This document shows, in pieces, positions 43,958 to 51,292 of a stretch of DNA of 64,000 nt (positions within the stretch are counted from its first letter, which is position 1; each line of letters begins with the position of its first letter). The stretch covers positions 1-64,000 of the forward strand of contig JBBRFW010000004.1 of NCBI GenBank assembly GCA_038241255.1, given 5' to 3'. The translations under genes and the position numbers were made by a program. Source of the DNA: Schlegelella_A sp038241255. Lineage in GTDB: Bacteria > Pseudomonadota > Gammaproteobacteria > Burkholderiales > Burkholderiaceae_C. The notes below the pieces were generated by a model, which saw only the letters and a program-made list of their open reading frames with translations, was not told where the DNA came from and made no database searches.

Positions 43958-45903
43958 CACGCGGCCCGGCAGACGGCCGCGAAGGTCGGCACGTCGACGA
44001 TCTCGAGCGTCGCCGCGACCTTGCCGGTGCGTCCGTCCTCGAACTTCACCGCCGTCTCGACGAACTGCTCGCTCTTGCCGCCGTAGAGCGCGTCGACGAG
44101 CAGTTGGTAGCGCTCGGCGATGAAGCCGCGCCGGACCTTCCTGGTTCGTGTCAGCTCGCCGTCGTCAGCGTCGAGCTCCTTGTGCAGAACGAGAAAGCGG
44201 CTGATCTGGCTACCGGCGAGGCGCTCGTCGGCGGCGAGGTCGGCATTGACTTTCTCGACGCACTCGCGCACGAGGATCAGCACCGCCGGCTTTTGCGCCA
44301 GATCGGCGTAGCTGCCGTACGGGAGGTTGCGCTTCTCGGCCCAGTTGCCGACCGCCTCGATGTCGATGTTGACGAAGGCGCAGACCTTGTCGCGCTTGTC
44401 GCCGAACGCCACCGCCTCCTTGATGTACGGAAAGAACTTGAGCTTGTTCTCGACGTACTTGGGCGCGAACAGTGCACCGTCGTTGGCGCCGCCGGTGATC
44501 CGGCCGACGTCCTTGGCGCGATCGATGATCTTCAGGTGGCCGGCGGCGTCGATGAAGCCGGCGTCTCCGGTGCGGTACCAGCCGTCGGCACCGAGCACCT
44601 CGGCGGTGGCGGCGGGGTCCTTGTAGTAGCCCTTGAGCAGCCCGGGCGAGCGAACGAGCACCTCGCCCGACTCCGACACCTTGATCTCGACGCCTTCGAT
44701 CGGCACTCCGACCGTGTCCGCGCGCGCCTCGTGGTCGGGCTGCAGGCAGACGAAGACCGCGGTCTCGGTCGAGCCGTACAGCTGCTTCAGGTTGATGCCG
44801 AGCGAGCGGTAGAACGTGAACAGGTCCGGGCCGATCGCCTCGCCCGCCGTGTAGGCGATGCGCACACGCGATAGGCCCAGGGTGTTGCGCAGCGGCGCGT
44901 AGACGAGCAGGTTTCCGAGCGCCCAGCCGAGACGGTCGGGGAGAGAGAGCGCCCGGCCGTCCATGCGCGCTGGGCCGACTCGACGCGCCAGCGCCATGAA
45001 CCGATCGAACAGCCACCGCTTCGGCCGCGACGCGTCCTCCATGCGGATCATCACGCTCGTGAGCAGGCCCTCGAAGACGCGTGGCGGCGCGAAGTAGTAG
45101 GTCGGGCCGATCTCCTTCAGGTCGAGCATCACCGTGCTCGCCGATTCGGGGCAGTTGACGACGTAGCCGCAGACGAGCCATTGCGCGTACGAGAAGATGT
45201 TCTGGCCGATCCACGCCGGCGGCAAGTACGCGAGCACCTCGTCGTGGTCGGTCAGCTTGTCGAAGCGCGCGCCGGCGCGGGCGCGATCGATCAGCGTGTC
45301 GTGAGTGTGGACGACGCCCTTCGGGTTGCCGGTCGTGCCCGAGGTGAAGAACATCGCAGCCACGTCGTCGGGCGTGGCCCCGGCGATCTCGCGCTCGAGG
45401 AAGCCCGCGTGCGCCGTCGCGTACGTGCGGCCGGCGGCGACGAGGGCGTCGAGCGAGTCGAGGCCAGGCTCGCTGTAGTGGCGCAGGCCGCGCGGATCGT
45501 CGAACCAGATGCGGGCAAGCTGCGGGCACTGGCGGCGCACCTCGATCAGCTTGTCGACCTGCTCCTGGTCTTCCACCACGGCGAAGGCGACGTCGGCATT
45601 GGCGATCGGGAAGGCGAACTCCGTGGCGGCCGCGTCCTGGTAGAGCGGCACCGGGATCGCGCCGAGCGACTGCGCCGCCAGCATCGAGGCGTAGAGACGC
45701 GGCCGGTTCTCGCCGATCACGACCAGGTGCTGGCCGCGTCTGAGGCCCGCCTCGGCCAGGCCGCCGGCGAGCGACTCCACCAGCTCGGCGAGGGCGCGCC
45801 AGCTCAACGTCTGCCAGATTCCGAACTCCTTCTCGCGCAGCGCCGGCTTGTTGGGGCGCGCCGCGGCGTGGTCGAGCAGGAGTCGCGGGAAGGTCGTCTG
45901 CAC
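43957..45903 (-). CDS. Long AMP-binding acyl-CoA synthetase linked to the Liv transporter
   Basis: 648 residues, the size of FadD15/long-chain-type or aromatic acyl-CoA ligases. P-loop MFFTSGTTGNPKGVVHTH (about 190-207), A5 region LYGSTETAVFVC, A7 DGWYRTGDAGFID and a C-terminal Lys region LTRTRKVRRGFI. Converts an imported carboxylic acid to its CoA ester. Its stop overlaps the livG start, so import and activation genes are translationally joined. A 162-bp gap with an inverted repeat separates it from the MeaB-thioesterase gene upstream. Confidence 0.87.
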   Translation of the reverse strand: MQTTFPRLLLDHAAARPNKPALREKEFGIWQTLSWRALAELVESLAGGLAEAGLRRGQHLVVIGENRPRLYASMLAAQSLGAIPVPLYQDAAATEFAFPIANADVAFAVVEDQEQVDKLIEVRRQCPQLARIWFDDPRGLRHYSEPGLDSLDALVAAGRTYATAHAGFLEREIAGATPDDVAAMFFTSGTTGNPKGVVHTHDTLIDRARAGARFDKLTDHDEVLAYLPPAWIGQNIFSYAQWLVCGYVVNCPESASTVMLDLKEIGPTYYFAPPRVFEGLLTSVMIRMEDASRPKRWLFDRFMALARRVGPARMDGRALSLPDRLGWALGNLLVYAPLRNTLGLSRVRIAYTAGEAIGPDLFTFYRSLGINLKQLYGSTETAVFVCLQPDHEARADTVGVPIEGVEIKVSESGEVLVRSPGLLKGYYKDPAATAEVLGADGWYRTGDAGFIDAAGHLKIIDRAKDVGRITGGANDGALFAPKYVENKLKFFPYIKEAVAFGDKRDKVCAFVNIDIEAVGNWAEKRNLPYGSYADLAQKPAVLILVRECVEKVNADLAADERLAGSQISRFLVLHKELDADDGELTRTRKVRRGFIAERYQLLVDALYGGKSEQFVETAVKFEDGRTGKVAATLEIVDVPTFAAVCRAA

Positions 45904-45980
45904 GGTGTGAAGGGGTACGCGGGAAGGTCGCGCGCGGGGCCGGAAGGGTGCGAGGACTGTAGGAAAAATTTGACGCCCTG

Positions 45981-45998
45981 TTGTCGTTCCGACGACAA
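45981..45998. promoter_or_regulatory. Inverted repeat between the mutase operon and the CoA-synthetase/Liv operon
   Basis: TTGTCGT (45981-45987), TCCG, ACGACAA (45992-45998), a perfect 7-bp inverted repeat in an AT-enriched patch. On the minus strand it is followed by AAATTTTT, so it could terminate some transcripts, or serve as an operator ahead of the synthetase start at 45903. Confidence 0.45.
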
Positions 45999-46065
45999 AC
46001 TACGGGTCATTACCCTCGGGTGTATCCCTGTCCGGCTCGGGCGCATGCGGCCCGCGGACGCCGCT

Positions 46066-47346
46066 TCAGCCCTTGATGTAGACCGTGCCCGTGAAGCTGG
46101 AGATCGCGGTCTGGCCGCCGCCCGCGTCCTCGCGGACGACGTCGATACGGTAGACGCCGATGCGGCGGCTGCGCTGCACCTCGACCGCGCGTGCCACGAG
46201 CGTGTCGCCCGCGGCGACCGCGGCTTGGAAGGTGATGTGCGCGTCGATACCGGCCGCGACCGGGCCGTGCGAGTTCGAGGCGAGCCCGAAGGCCGAGTCG
46301 GCGAGCGCGAAGATCGCGCCGCCATGGGCGCCGCCATTGAAGTTGAGGTGGCGCGCGTCGACCGTCATGACGACCTCGGCGCGGCCGGGGCCGCCGGCGC
46401 GAAAGGCGATGCCCAGCGTAGCGCAAAGCCCGTCCTCGGCGACGAGGCCGGCGATGCGTTCGCGCCAGCCATCGTCGTCCAGCGGCTTCGCTACTGCACC
46501 TTTAGACGCGGCACGTGTCGATCTTTCGACGGGGGCCAAACCCGCCACGGCACCTGCGGCCACGCCTTCTCGTCGGCCGACGCCGCCCGCCTCGCGATGC
46601 GCGTCGAGCGACTCAAGCAGCGCCTCGATGCCGGTACGCGCGACCGCGCTGACGACGACGACGCGCGGTGCCCAGGCTGTCGCGGCGCGGCGCCGAAGCG
46701 TCAGCATCTCTCGCATCTCGCGCGCCGTCCGCTCCGCCAGCGGCAGGTCGCCCTTGCTGACGGCGAGCACGTCGGCGATCTCGAGCGTGCCGGCCTTGAT
46801 CGCCTGCACGTCGTCGCCGAGGCCGGGCGGGCAGACGACCACCCGCGTGTCGGCGAGGGCCACGATCGCCGTCTCCGACTGGCCGGTGCCGACGGTCTCG
46901 ACGATGACCCGGTCGAAACCGCAGGCGTCGAAGGCGTCCACCGCGGCGCGCGCCGCGCGCGCGAGCCCACCGAGCTCGCCGCGCGCGGAGAACGAGCGGA
47001 TGAAGACGTTCGCGTGCGCCGCGTTCGCGCCCATGCGGATGCGATCACCGAGGACCGCGCCGCCGCTGATCGGGCTCGACGGGTCGATCGCGATCACCGC
47101 GATCGTGCGGCCTTCGGCGAGCCACGCGCCCAGGAGCGCGTCGACCAGCGTCGACTTGCCGCTGCCCGGCACGCCGGTGACGCCGACGACCCAGGCCCGG
47201 CCCGCGCGCTGGGCGAGCATCGCCACGGCGTCGCGCGTGCCGAAGCTGCCGTCGTCGATGAGCGTGAGCAGGCGCGCGAGCGCGCGCCGGTCGCCGGCGA
47301 GCGCCCGCTGGACGAGCGCCGCGGCACGGTCTCGCCCCACCGTCAC
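46066..47346 (-). CDS. MeaB-type GTPase chaperone fused to a PaaI-type thioesterase
   Basis: 426 residues, GTG start overlapping the mutase stop (GTGA). Residues 1 to about 285 are a MeaB/ArgK G3E GTPase: Walker A GVPGSGKST (58-66), AIDPSSPISGGAVLGDRIRM, VETVGTGQSE and the base-specific SKGDLPLAE. Such proteins load and protect adenosylcobalamin mutases. Residues about 300-426 are a hotdog-fold thioesterase of the PaaI kind, with HLNFNGGAHGGAIFALADSAFGLA as the active-site segment. The usual C-terminal dimerisation arm of MeaB seems replaced by the thioesterase. The fusion joins mutase maintenance with hydrolysis of acyl-CoA, possibly clearing dead-end thioesters. The frame is continuous and shows no sign of a sequencing join. 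Confidence 0.87.
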   Translation of the reverse strand: MTVGRDRAAALVQRALAGDRRALARLLTLIDDGSFGTRDAVAMLAQRAGRAWVVGVTGVPGSGKSTLVDALLGAWLAEGRTIAVIAIDPSSPISGGAVLGDRIRMGANAAHANVFIRSFSARGELGGLARAARAAVDAFDACGFDRVIVETVGTGQSETAIVALADTRVVVCPPGLGDDVQAIKAGTLEIADVLAVSKGDLPLAERTAREMREMLTLRRRAATAWAPRVVVVSAVARTGIEALLESLDAHREAGGVGRREGVAAGAVAGLAPVERSTRAASKGAVAKPLDDDGWRERIAGLVAEDGLCATLGIAFRAGGPGRAEVVMTVDARHLNFNGGAHGGAIFALADSAFGLASNSHGPVAAGIDAHITFQAAVAAGDTLVARAVEVQRSRRIGVYRIDVVREDAGGGQTAISSFTGTVYIKG

Positions 47347-49025
47347 ACGATCACGAGGGGCTGGCCGAATCCGAGGTCGCGGCGCAGGCGCGTGCAGATC
47401 TCCTCGTTCGTCAGGCCGGCACGCGCGCCGTCGACGACGGCGCCGAAAACGTTGCCGCTCTCGCTGTCGGCCGCCCGCGTGAGGTCGTCGAGCGCCTTGG
47501 CGACCACCGCGCCCGAGCGAGCCGCCTTCGACGCTTGGAAGTCGTCGAGGTGGCGCCGCATCGCCGCCACATCGGGCCGCTCGACGGGAGGCCGGTTCGC
47601 CGCGTCGTCGTCGGCCTGGTACTTGTTGACGCCGACGATCACCTGTTCGCCCGACTCGACGCGGCGCTGGAAGCGCATCGCCGAGGCGCCGATCATGCGT
47701 TGCACCAGTCCGGTCTCGACGGCCTCGTACATGCCGCCGGCCTCGTCCACGGTCTTCATGATGGCGACGATCTTCTCTTCGATCGCATCGGTAAGCGATT
47801 CGACGTAGAACGAGCCGCCGAGCGGGTCGATCACGTCGGTGAGGTGCGCTTCCTCGCGCAGGATGTTCTGCGTCGCGACCGCGATGCGGGCGCCGGCCTC
47901 GCTGGGGGTCGCGTAGGCTTCGTCGTAGGCGTCGGTGTGAAGCGACTGCAGGCCGCCGAAGATGCCGGCCATCGCCTGCGCGGTCACGCGCGCGATGTTG
48001 TTAAGCGGCTGCTGGCGCGTCAGGTCGACGCCCGAGGTCTGGGCGTGGAACTTGAACCGCCACGACTTTTCGTCCTTGGCGCCGAGGCGCTCGCGTGCAA
48101 TCCGGGCCCAAATGCGCCGGCCGGCGCGGAACTTGGCGATCTCCTCGAAGAAGCTCAGCGAGATGTCGAAGAAGAAGGTGAAGCGCGGCAGGAACTCGTC
48201 GGGGTCCATGCCGCGGGCGATGCAGTCCTCGGCGTTCTGCACCGCGCTCGAGAGCGTGAACGCCATCGCCTCGGCAGGCGTCGCGCCGGCCTGCTGCATG
48301 TGCTGGCCGACCACCGACATCGGGTTCCAGCGGGGCACGAACTGTCGGCAGAACGCGATGTGATCCATCAACACGCGCCGGGCGCCCGGCAGCGAGAGCC
48401 GGTAAAACATGTGGTTGGCGACGTAGTGCGAGAGGTAGTCGCTCTGGTTCGAGGTGCCGGTGACGCGCTTCCAGTCCGTGCCGCGCCGCTCGGCGGCCAC
48501 GAGCATGAACGCGAGCAGCGTAAACGGCGACGGGTCGTTGAGCGCGCACGAGATCTCGCCGAGGTCGACCCCCTCGAGACAGCGGTCCATGTGGTCGGCG
48601 TTGTTGACGACCGCGCCGCAGGTGCCGAGCAGCTCGGGCTCGACCGAGTCCATGTCGAAGCCGCGGTAGACCGAATTGCACGGGATCAGCGAGACCGCGC
48701 TCGCGCCGCGCGCCAGCAGGCCGCGCAGGCGTTCGTTGTAGTCGGCCGGCGTGCCGAGGCCGACGAGCTGGCGCTGCGTCCAGGTGCGGCCGCGGTGCAT
48801 GGAGGCGTAGATGCCCCGCGTGTAGTCAGGCTGGCCGGGGTAGCCGAGCGCCCCGTCGCCGCCGGCCGCGGCGCGATCGGCGCCGGTGTAGAGCGGCTGG
48901 ATCGGGATGCCGGAGACGTTGGCGATCGCGCAGTCGTCGCCGACGCCTTCCCTGAATTCACGCTGCCAGCGCTGTTGAGACGGCGTCGTATCGGCGAGGA
49001 GATGCGGTTCGATCGGCTTGTTCAT
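47343..49025 (-). CDS. B12-dependent acyl-CoA mutase, large (substrate) subunit, divergent specificity
   Basis: 560 residues, the length of IcmA/HcmA-type large subunits that lack a built-in cobalamin domain. TIM-barrel mutase family: TRGIYASMHRGRTWTQRQ, catalytic His242 in VVGQHMQQAGATPAEA (155 residues after the 87 position, exactly as His244 follows Tyr89 in methylmalonyl-CoA mutase), FKFHAQTSGVDLTRQQP and QSLHTDAYDEA. At the specificity positions it has Leu87 (RQLVG; Tyr in MCM, Phe in ICM, Ile in HCM), Ile114 in SLIPCNS (Ala, or Asp in HCM), and Asn204/His205 in YVANHM (Arg in MCM, Gln in ICM and HCM). It is therefore none of these three by its pocket. Overlaps its neighbours on both sides. 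Confidence 0.88.
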   Translation of the reverse strand: MNKPIEPHLLADTTPSQQRWQREFREGVGDDCAIANVSGIPIQPLYTGADRAAAGGDGALGYPGQPDYTRGIYASMHRGRTWTQRQLVGLGTPADYNERLRGLLARGASAVSLIPCNSVYRGFDMDSVEPELLGTCGAVVNNADHMDRCLEGVDLGEISCALNDPSPFTLLAFMLVAAERRGTDWKRVTGTSNQSDYLSHYVANHMFYRLSLPGARRVLMDHIAFCRQFVPRWNPMSVVGQHMQQAGATPAEAMAFTLSSAVQNAEDCIARGMDPDEFLPRFTFFFDISLSFFEEIAKFRAGRRIWARIARERLGAKDEKSWRFKFHAQTSGVDLTRQQPLNNIARVTAQAMAGIFGGLQSLHTDAYDEAYATPSEAGARIAVATQNILREEAHLTDVIDPLGGSFYVESLTDAIEEKIVAIMKTVDEAGGMYEAVETGLVQRMIGASAMRFQRRVESGEQVIVGVNKYQADDDAANRPPVERPDVAAMRRHLDDFQASKAARSGAVVAKALDDLTRAADSESGNVFGAVVDGARAGLTNEEICTRLRRDLGFGQPLVIV

Positions 49026-49468
49026 GTCGAGTTCTCCGCGTCGGCGCTGGCTCCGGCGCGCCGCGCCTCGCGCGCGTACTCGTGGATGCGGGTGGTGATG
49101 TCGTCCATCGTGCTGCCGGGGTGAAACACTTCGCGCACGCCGGCCTCGAGAAGCCGCTTCTCCTCGTTGTCGGGGACGATGCCGCCGACGATGACGCGCA
49201 CATTGGCCAGGCCGGCCTCGCGCAGCGCCGTCATCAGCTTGGGGACGATCAGGTGGTCAGTCGCGAGCGACGAGATGCCGACGACGTCGACGTCTTCTTC
49301 CATCGCCAGCTTCACCACCGCGGGAATGCTTTGCCACGGCGGCGTGTAGATCACCTCCATTCCGGCATCGCGGCAGGCCGCGGCGACGATGCGGCTGCCG
49401 CGGTCGTGACCGTCGAGGCCGATCTTGGTGACCAGCACGCGTGGACGGAAATTCTCGGCGTCGGTCAT
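49022..49468 (-). CDS. Cobalamin-binding small subunit of the acyl-CoA mutase
   Basis: 148 residues. B12-binding flavodoxin-like domain with the DxHxxG motif in GLDGHDRGSR (His21 as lower axial ligand), the Ser-x-Leu motif in VGISSLATDH and the glycine motif in VIVGGIVPD. A C-terminal helix-rich tail of about 20 residues follows the domain. Pairs with the large subunit, whose ATG overlaps this stop; it in turn overlaps the TetR stop. Confidence 0.93.
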   Translation of the reverse strand: MTDAENFRPRVLVTKIGLDGHDRGSRIVAAACRDAGMEVIYTPPWQSIPAVVKLAMEEDVDVVGISSLATDHLIVPKLMTALREAGLANVRVIVGGIVPDNEEKRLLEAGVREVFHPGSTMDDITTRIHEYAREARRAGASADAENST

Positions 49469-50100
49469 GCGGTCTCCTTGGCGGCGACGCTCGCCTTCAG
49501 CAGGCCGACGAAGCGGCGCGCGATCTTCTCGGGCGTCGCGCCGCGGCCGGCGCGATACCACGTCTGGCTCCAGTTGAGGGCGCCGACCAGCATCAGACGC
49601 AGCATCGTGCGGTCGGTCGGACTCGCCAGCGGCAGCGCCGTGACAAGGCGCGCGAAGCGCTTCTCGTACGAATCGCGCAGGGCGATCAGCTCGGCCTCGG
49701 CGGCGGGCGCGTCACTCGGCCGAACGCGGATGACGACCTGCGAGTAGTCGGTCTGGTCGAGCAGCGAGACGAGATGGGCGACGCAGCCGGCCTCGAGCCG
49801 CTGCCACGGGTCGTCGAGCGGGGCGATGGCAGCGTCGACGGCGGCTCCGATCCGCCCGATGCCTTCCTTGTAGACGGCGGTGAGCAGCGCTTCCTTGGTC
49901 TCGAAATGGCAGTAGAGCGAGCCCGGCAGCATGCCGACCGGCTCGACGATGTCGCGCACGGTCGCGGCCGCGAAGCCGCGTTGCGCGAATGCTCGCGCGG
50001 CCTCGTCGAGCAGGCGCGGCAGCCGGCTCGACGCACGCCTGGCCGGCACGGCCGGGCGAGGGCGCCGGGATGCGGCGGGGTCGACGGCAGTTGCGCGCAT
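49465..50100 (-). CDS. TetR-family regulator of the mutase operon
   Basis: 211 residues. N-terminal helix-turn-helix at about 30-75 (AARAFAQRGFAAATVRDIVEPVGMLPGSLYCHFETKEALL), then a ligand-binding domain containing SQVVIRVRPSDAPAAEAEL. First gene of the operon; its stop overlaps the cobalamin-subunit start. It begins with ATG at 50100 directly after a promoter, so the mRNA looks leaderless; an internal GTG (codon 17, near 50052) is an alternative start. Probably autorepressing through the palindrome at 50116-50129, with an acyl-CoA as likely inducer, as in related PaaR/FadR-like TetR proteins (inference). Confidence 0.88.
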   Translation of the reverse strand: MRATAVDPAASRRPRPAVPARRASSRLPRLLDEAARAFAQRGFAAATVRDIVEPVGMLPGSLYCHFETKEALLTAVYKEGIGRIGAAVDAAIAPLDDPWQRLEAGCVAHLVSLLDQTDYSQVVIRVRPSDAPAAEAELIALRDSYEKRFARLVTALPLASPTDRTMLRLMLVGALNWSQTWYRAGRGATPEKIARRFVGLLKASVAAKETA

Positions 50101-50105
50101 GAGTC

Positions 50106-50134
50106 ATTAGAAAGACAAACAATTGTTTGGTCAA
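50106..50134 (-). promoter_or_regulatory. Strong sigma-70-like promoter, leaderless for tetR
   Basis: On the minus strand: TTGACC (complement of 50129-50134), exactly 17 bases, TCTAAT (complement of 50106-50111), then GACTC and the ATG of tetR (50100). -35 matches 5 of 6 and -10 matches 5 of 6 of the consensus. Transcription should start at about the A of the ATG. Confidence 0.75.
50116..50129. promoter_or_regulatory. Palindromic operator CAAACAATTGTTTG
   Basis: A perfect 14-bp palindrome lying entirely within the promoter spacer, touching the -35. The AT-rich, TetR-like form and the position make it the best candidate site for the TetR protein encoded immediately downstream. No second copy of this palindrome is visible in the window. 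Confidence 0.7.
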
Positions 50135-50261
50135 GCGCATTTGGCAGCGACGTCGATTCGTCAGGGGCACGCGCGACCAGGCGTGGAGAATCGCGCCACC
50201 GCGCAGTACGGCGGCGGAAGTTCACCGGCCTCGAAGGACTGCGCGCCGTGCGTGGCCGCCG

Positions 50262-51167
50262 TCAGCCGCGCGGCGGGTTGCTCACGCCGGAGGCGACATG
50301 CCCCGAAGGCACGTGGACCGAGGCGTTCTCGATGTGCCCAGTCTGGTCGTCGAAGAAGAAGTCGGGCTCGAACTCGCGCAGGAACTCGCCCTTCTGCAGC
50401 CCGCCCAGAAACATGGCCTCGTCGATCTCGACATTCCACTCCATCAGGGTGCGGATCGCGCGCTCGTGCGCCGGGGCGCTGCGTGCGGTGACGAGCGCGG
50501 TGCGGACGCGCATGCCGTGGACGCGCTCGTGCTGCAGCCGCTGCAGGGCCTGCAGGAGCGGCTTGAATGGGCCGGCAGCGAGCGGCGTCTCCGCCTGCGC
50601 CCGCTCGTGCGCCTGGAATGCGTCGAGGCCGCTTTCCTGGAACACGCGCTCGGCTTCGTCCGAGAACAGCACGGCGTCGCCGTCGAAGGCGATGCGCACT
50701 TCCTGCGGGTGCGCGTCGGAAGCGCGTGCAGAGTGCGGGTATACGCGCGCTGCCGGCACGCCGACCTCGAGCGCCGAGCGGACGTCGGCTTCGTTCGCCG
50801 ACAGGAACAGGTTGGCGGCGAGCGGCTTCAGGTAGCGCCACGGCGTGCCGCCGCGCGTGAATACGCCGCGCTGGATCGGCATGCCGTAGGCCTGCGCCGA
50901 GCGGAACACGCGCATTCCCGAGACTGGATCGTTGCGCGAGAGGATGACGACCTCGACGCGCTGCGCGGTCGGCTCGTTGAAGGCGAGGAGCTTTTGCACC
51001 AGCGAGAACGCGACGCCTGGTTTGGCCGCGCTGTCGATGCGCTCGAGCTGGAGCTGCATATAGGCGCGGTCGTCGTTGGTTTCGAAATGTTCGTTCTCCT
51101 CTTCGAAGTCGAAGAGAGCCCTGGACGAGATCGCCACGACGAGTTGACCGGCGAGGGAGGCGGCCAT
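50262..51167 (-). CDS. Cytosolic 5'-nucleotidase (NT5C1-like) family protein
   Basis: 301 residues. Belongs to the bacterial family related to cytosolic 5'-nucleotidase I: LVVAISSRALFDFEEEN at the N-terminus, VEVVILSRNDPVSGMRV, RIAFDGDAVLFSDEAERVFQ (HAD-like DxD) and EPDFFFDDQTGH near the end (second Asp pair). Would remove phosphate from nucleoside monophosphates. Separated from the T2SS operon upstream by a repeat-containing gap and from tetR by about 160 bp. Confidence 0.85.
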   Translation of the reverse strand: MAASLAGQLVVAISSRALFDFEEENEHFETNDDRAYMQLQLERIDSAAKPGVAFSLVQKLLAFNEPTAQRVEVVILSRNDPVSGMRVFRSAQAYGMPIQRGVFTRGGTPWRYLKPLAANLFLSANEADVRSALEVGVPAARVYPHSARASDAHPQEVRIAFDGDAVLFSDEAERVFQESGLDAFQAHERAQAETPLAAGPFKPLLQALQRLQHERVHGMRVRTALVTARSAPAHERAIRTLMEWNVEIDEAMFLGGLQKGEFLREFEPDFFFDDQTGHIENASVHVPSGHVASGVSNPPRG

Positions 51168-51211
51168 GGGGCGATGATACGAGGCGACTAGCGCGTCACG
51201 GTCTCCGGACT

Positions 51212-51261
51212 GGATTGCTCCCTCCCCGTTTCGCTCCCCTCCCTCCGAGAGGGCGGGGCGG
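51212..51261 (-). repeat. Dispersed GC-rich hairpin repeat, copy 2 (inverted)
   Basis: On the minus strand it reads CGCCCCGCCCTCTCGG, then GAGGGAGGGGAGCGAAACGG and ends GGAGGGAGCAATCC, matching copies 1 and 3. Lies in the 125-bp gap between gspF and the 5'-nucleotidase gene. Outward-facing stem CCCTCTCGGAGGG is present. Confidence 0.75.
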
Positions 51262-51292
51262 ACTCCCTCGAAGTCCATTGCGAGAGCCCGCG

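Noticed and set aside
47343..49025. Annotating the large mutase subunit as methylmalonyl-CoA mutase
   Set aside because: The pocket lacks the Tyr and Arg expected for methylmalonyl-CoA, and the protein has no built-in cobalamin domain. It is also not HcmA: the Ile/Asp pair of that enzyme is absent.
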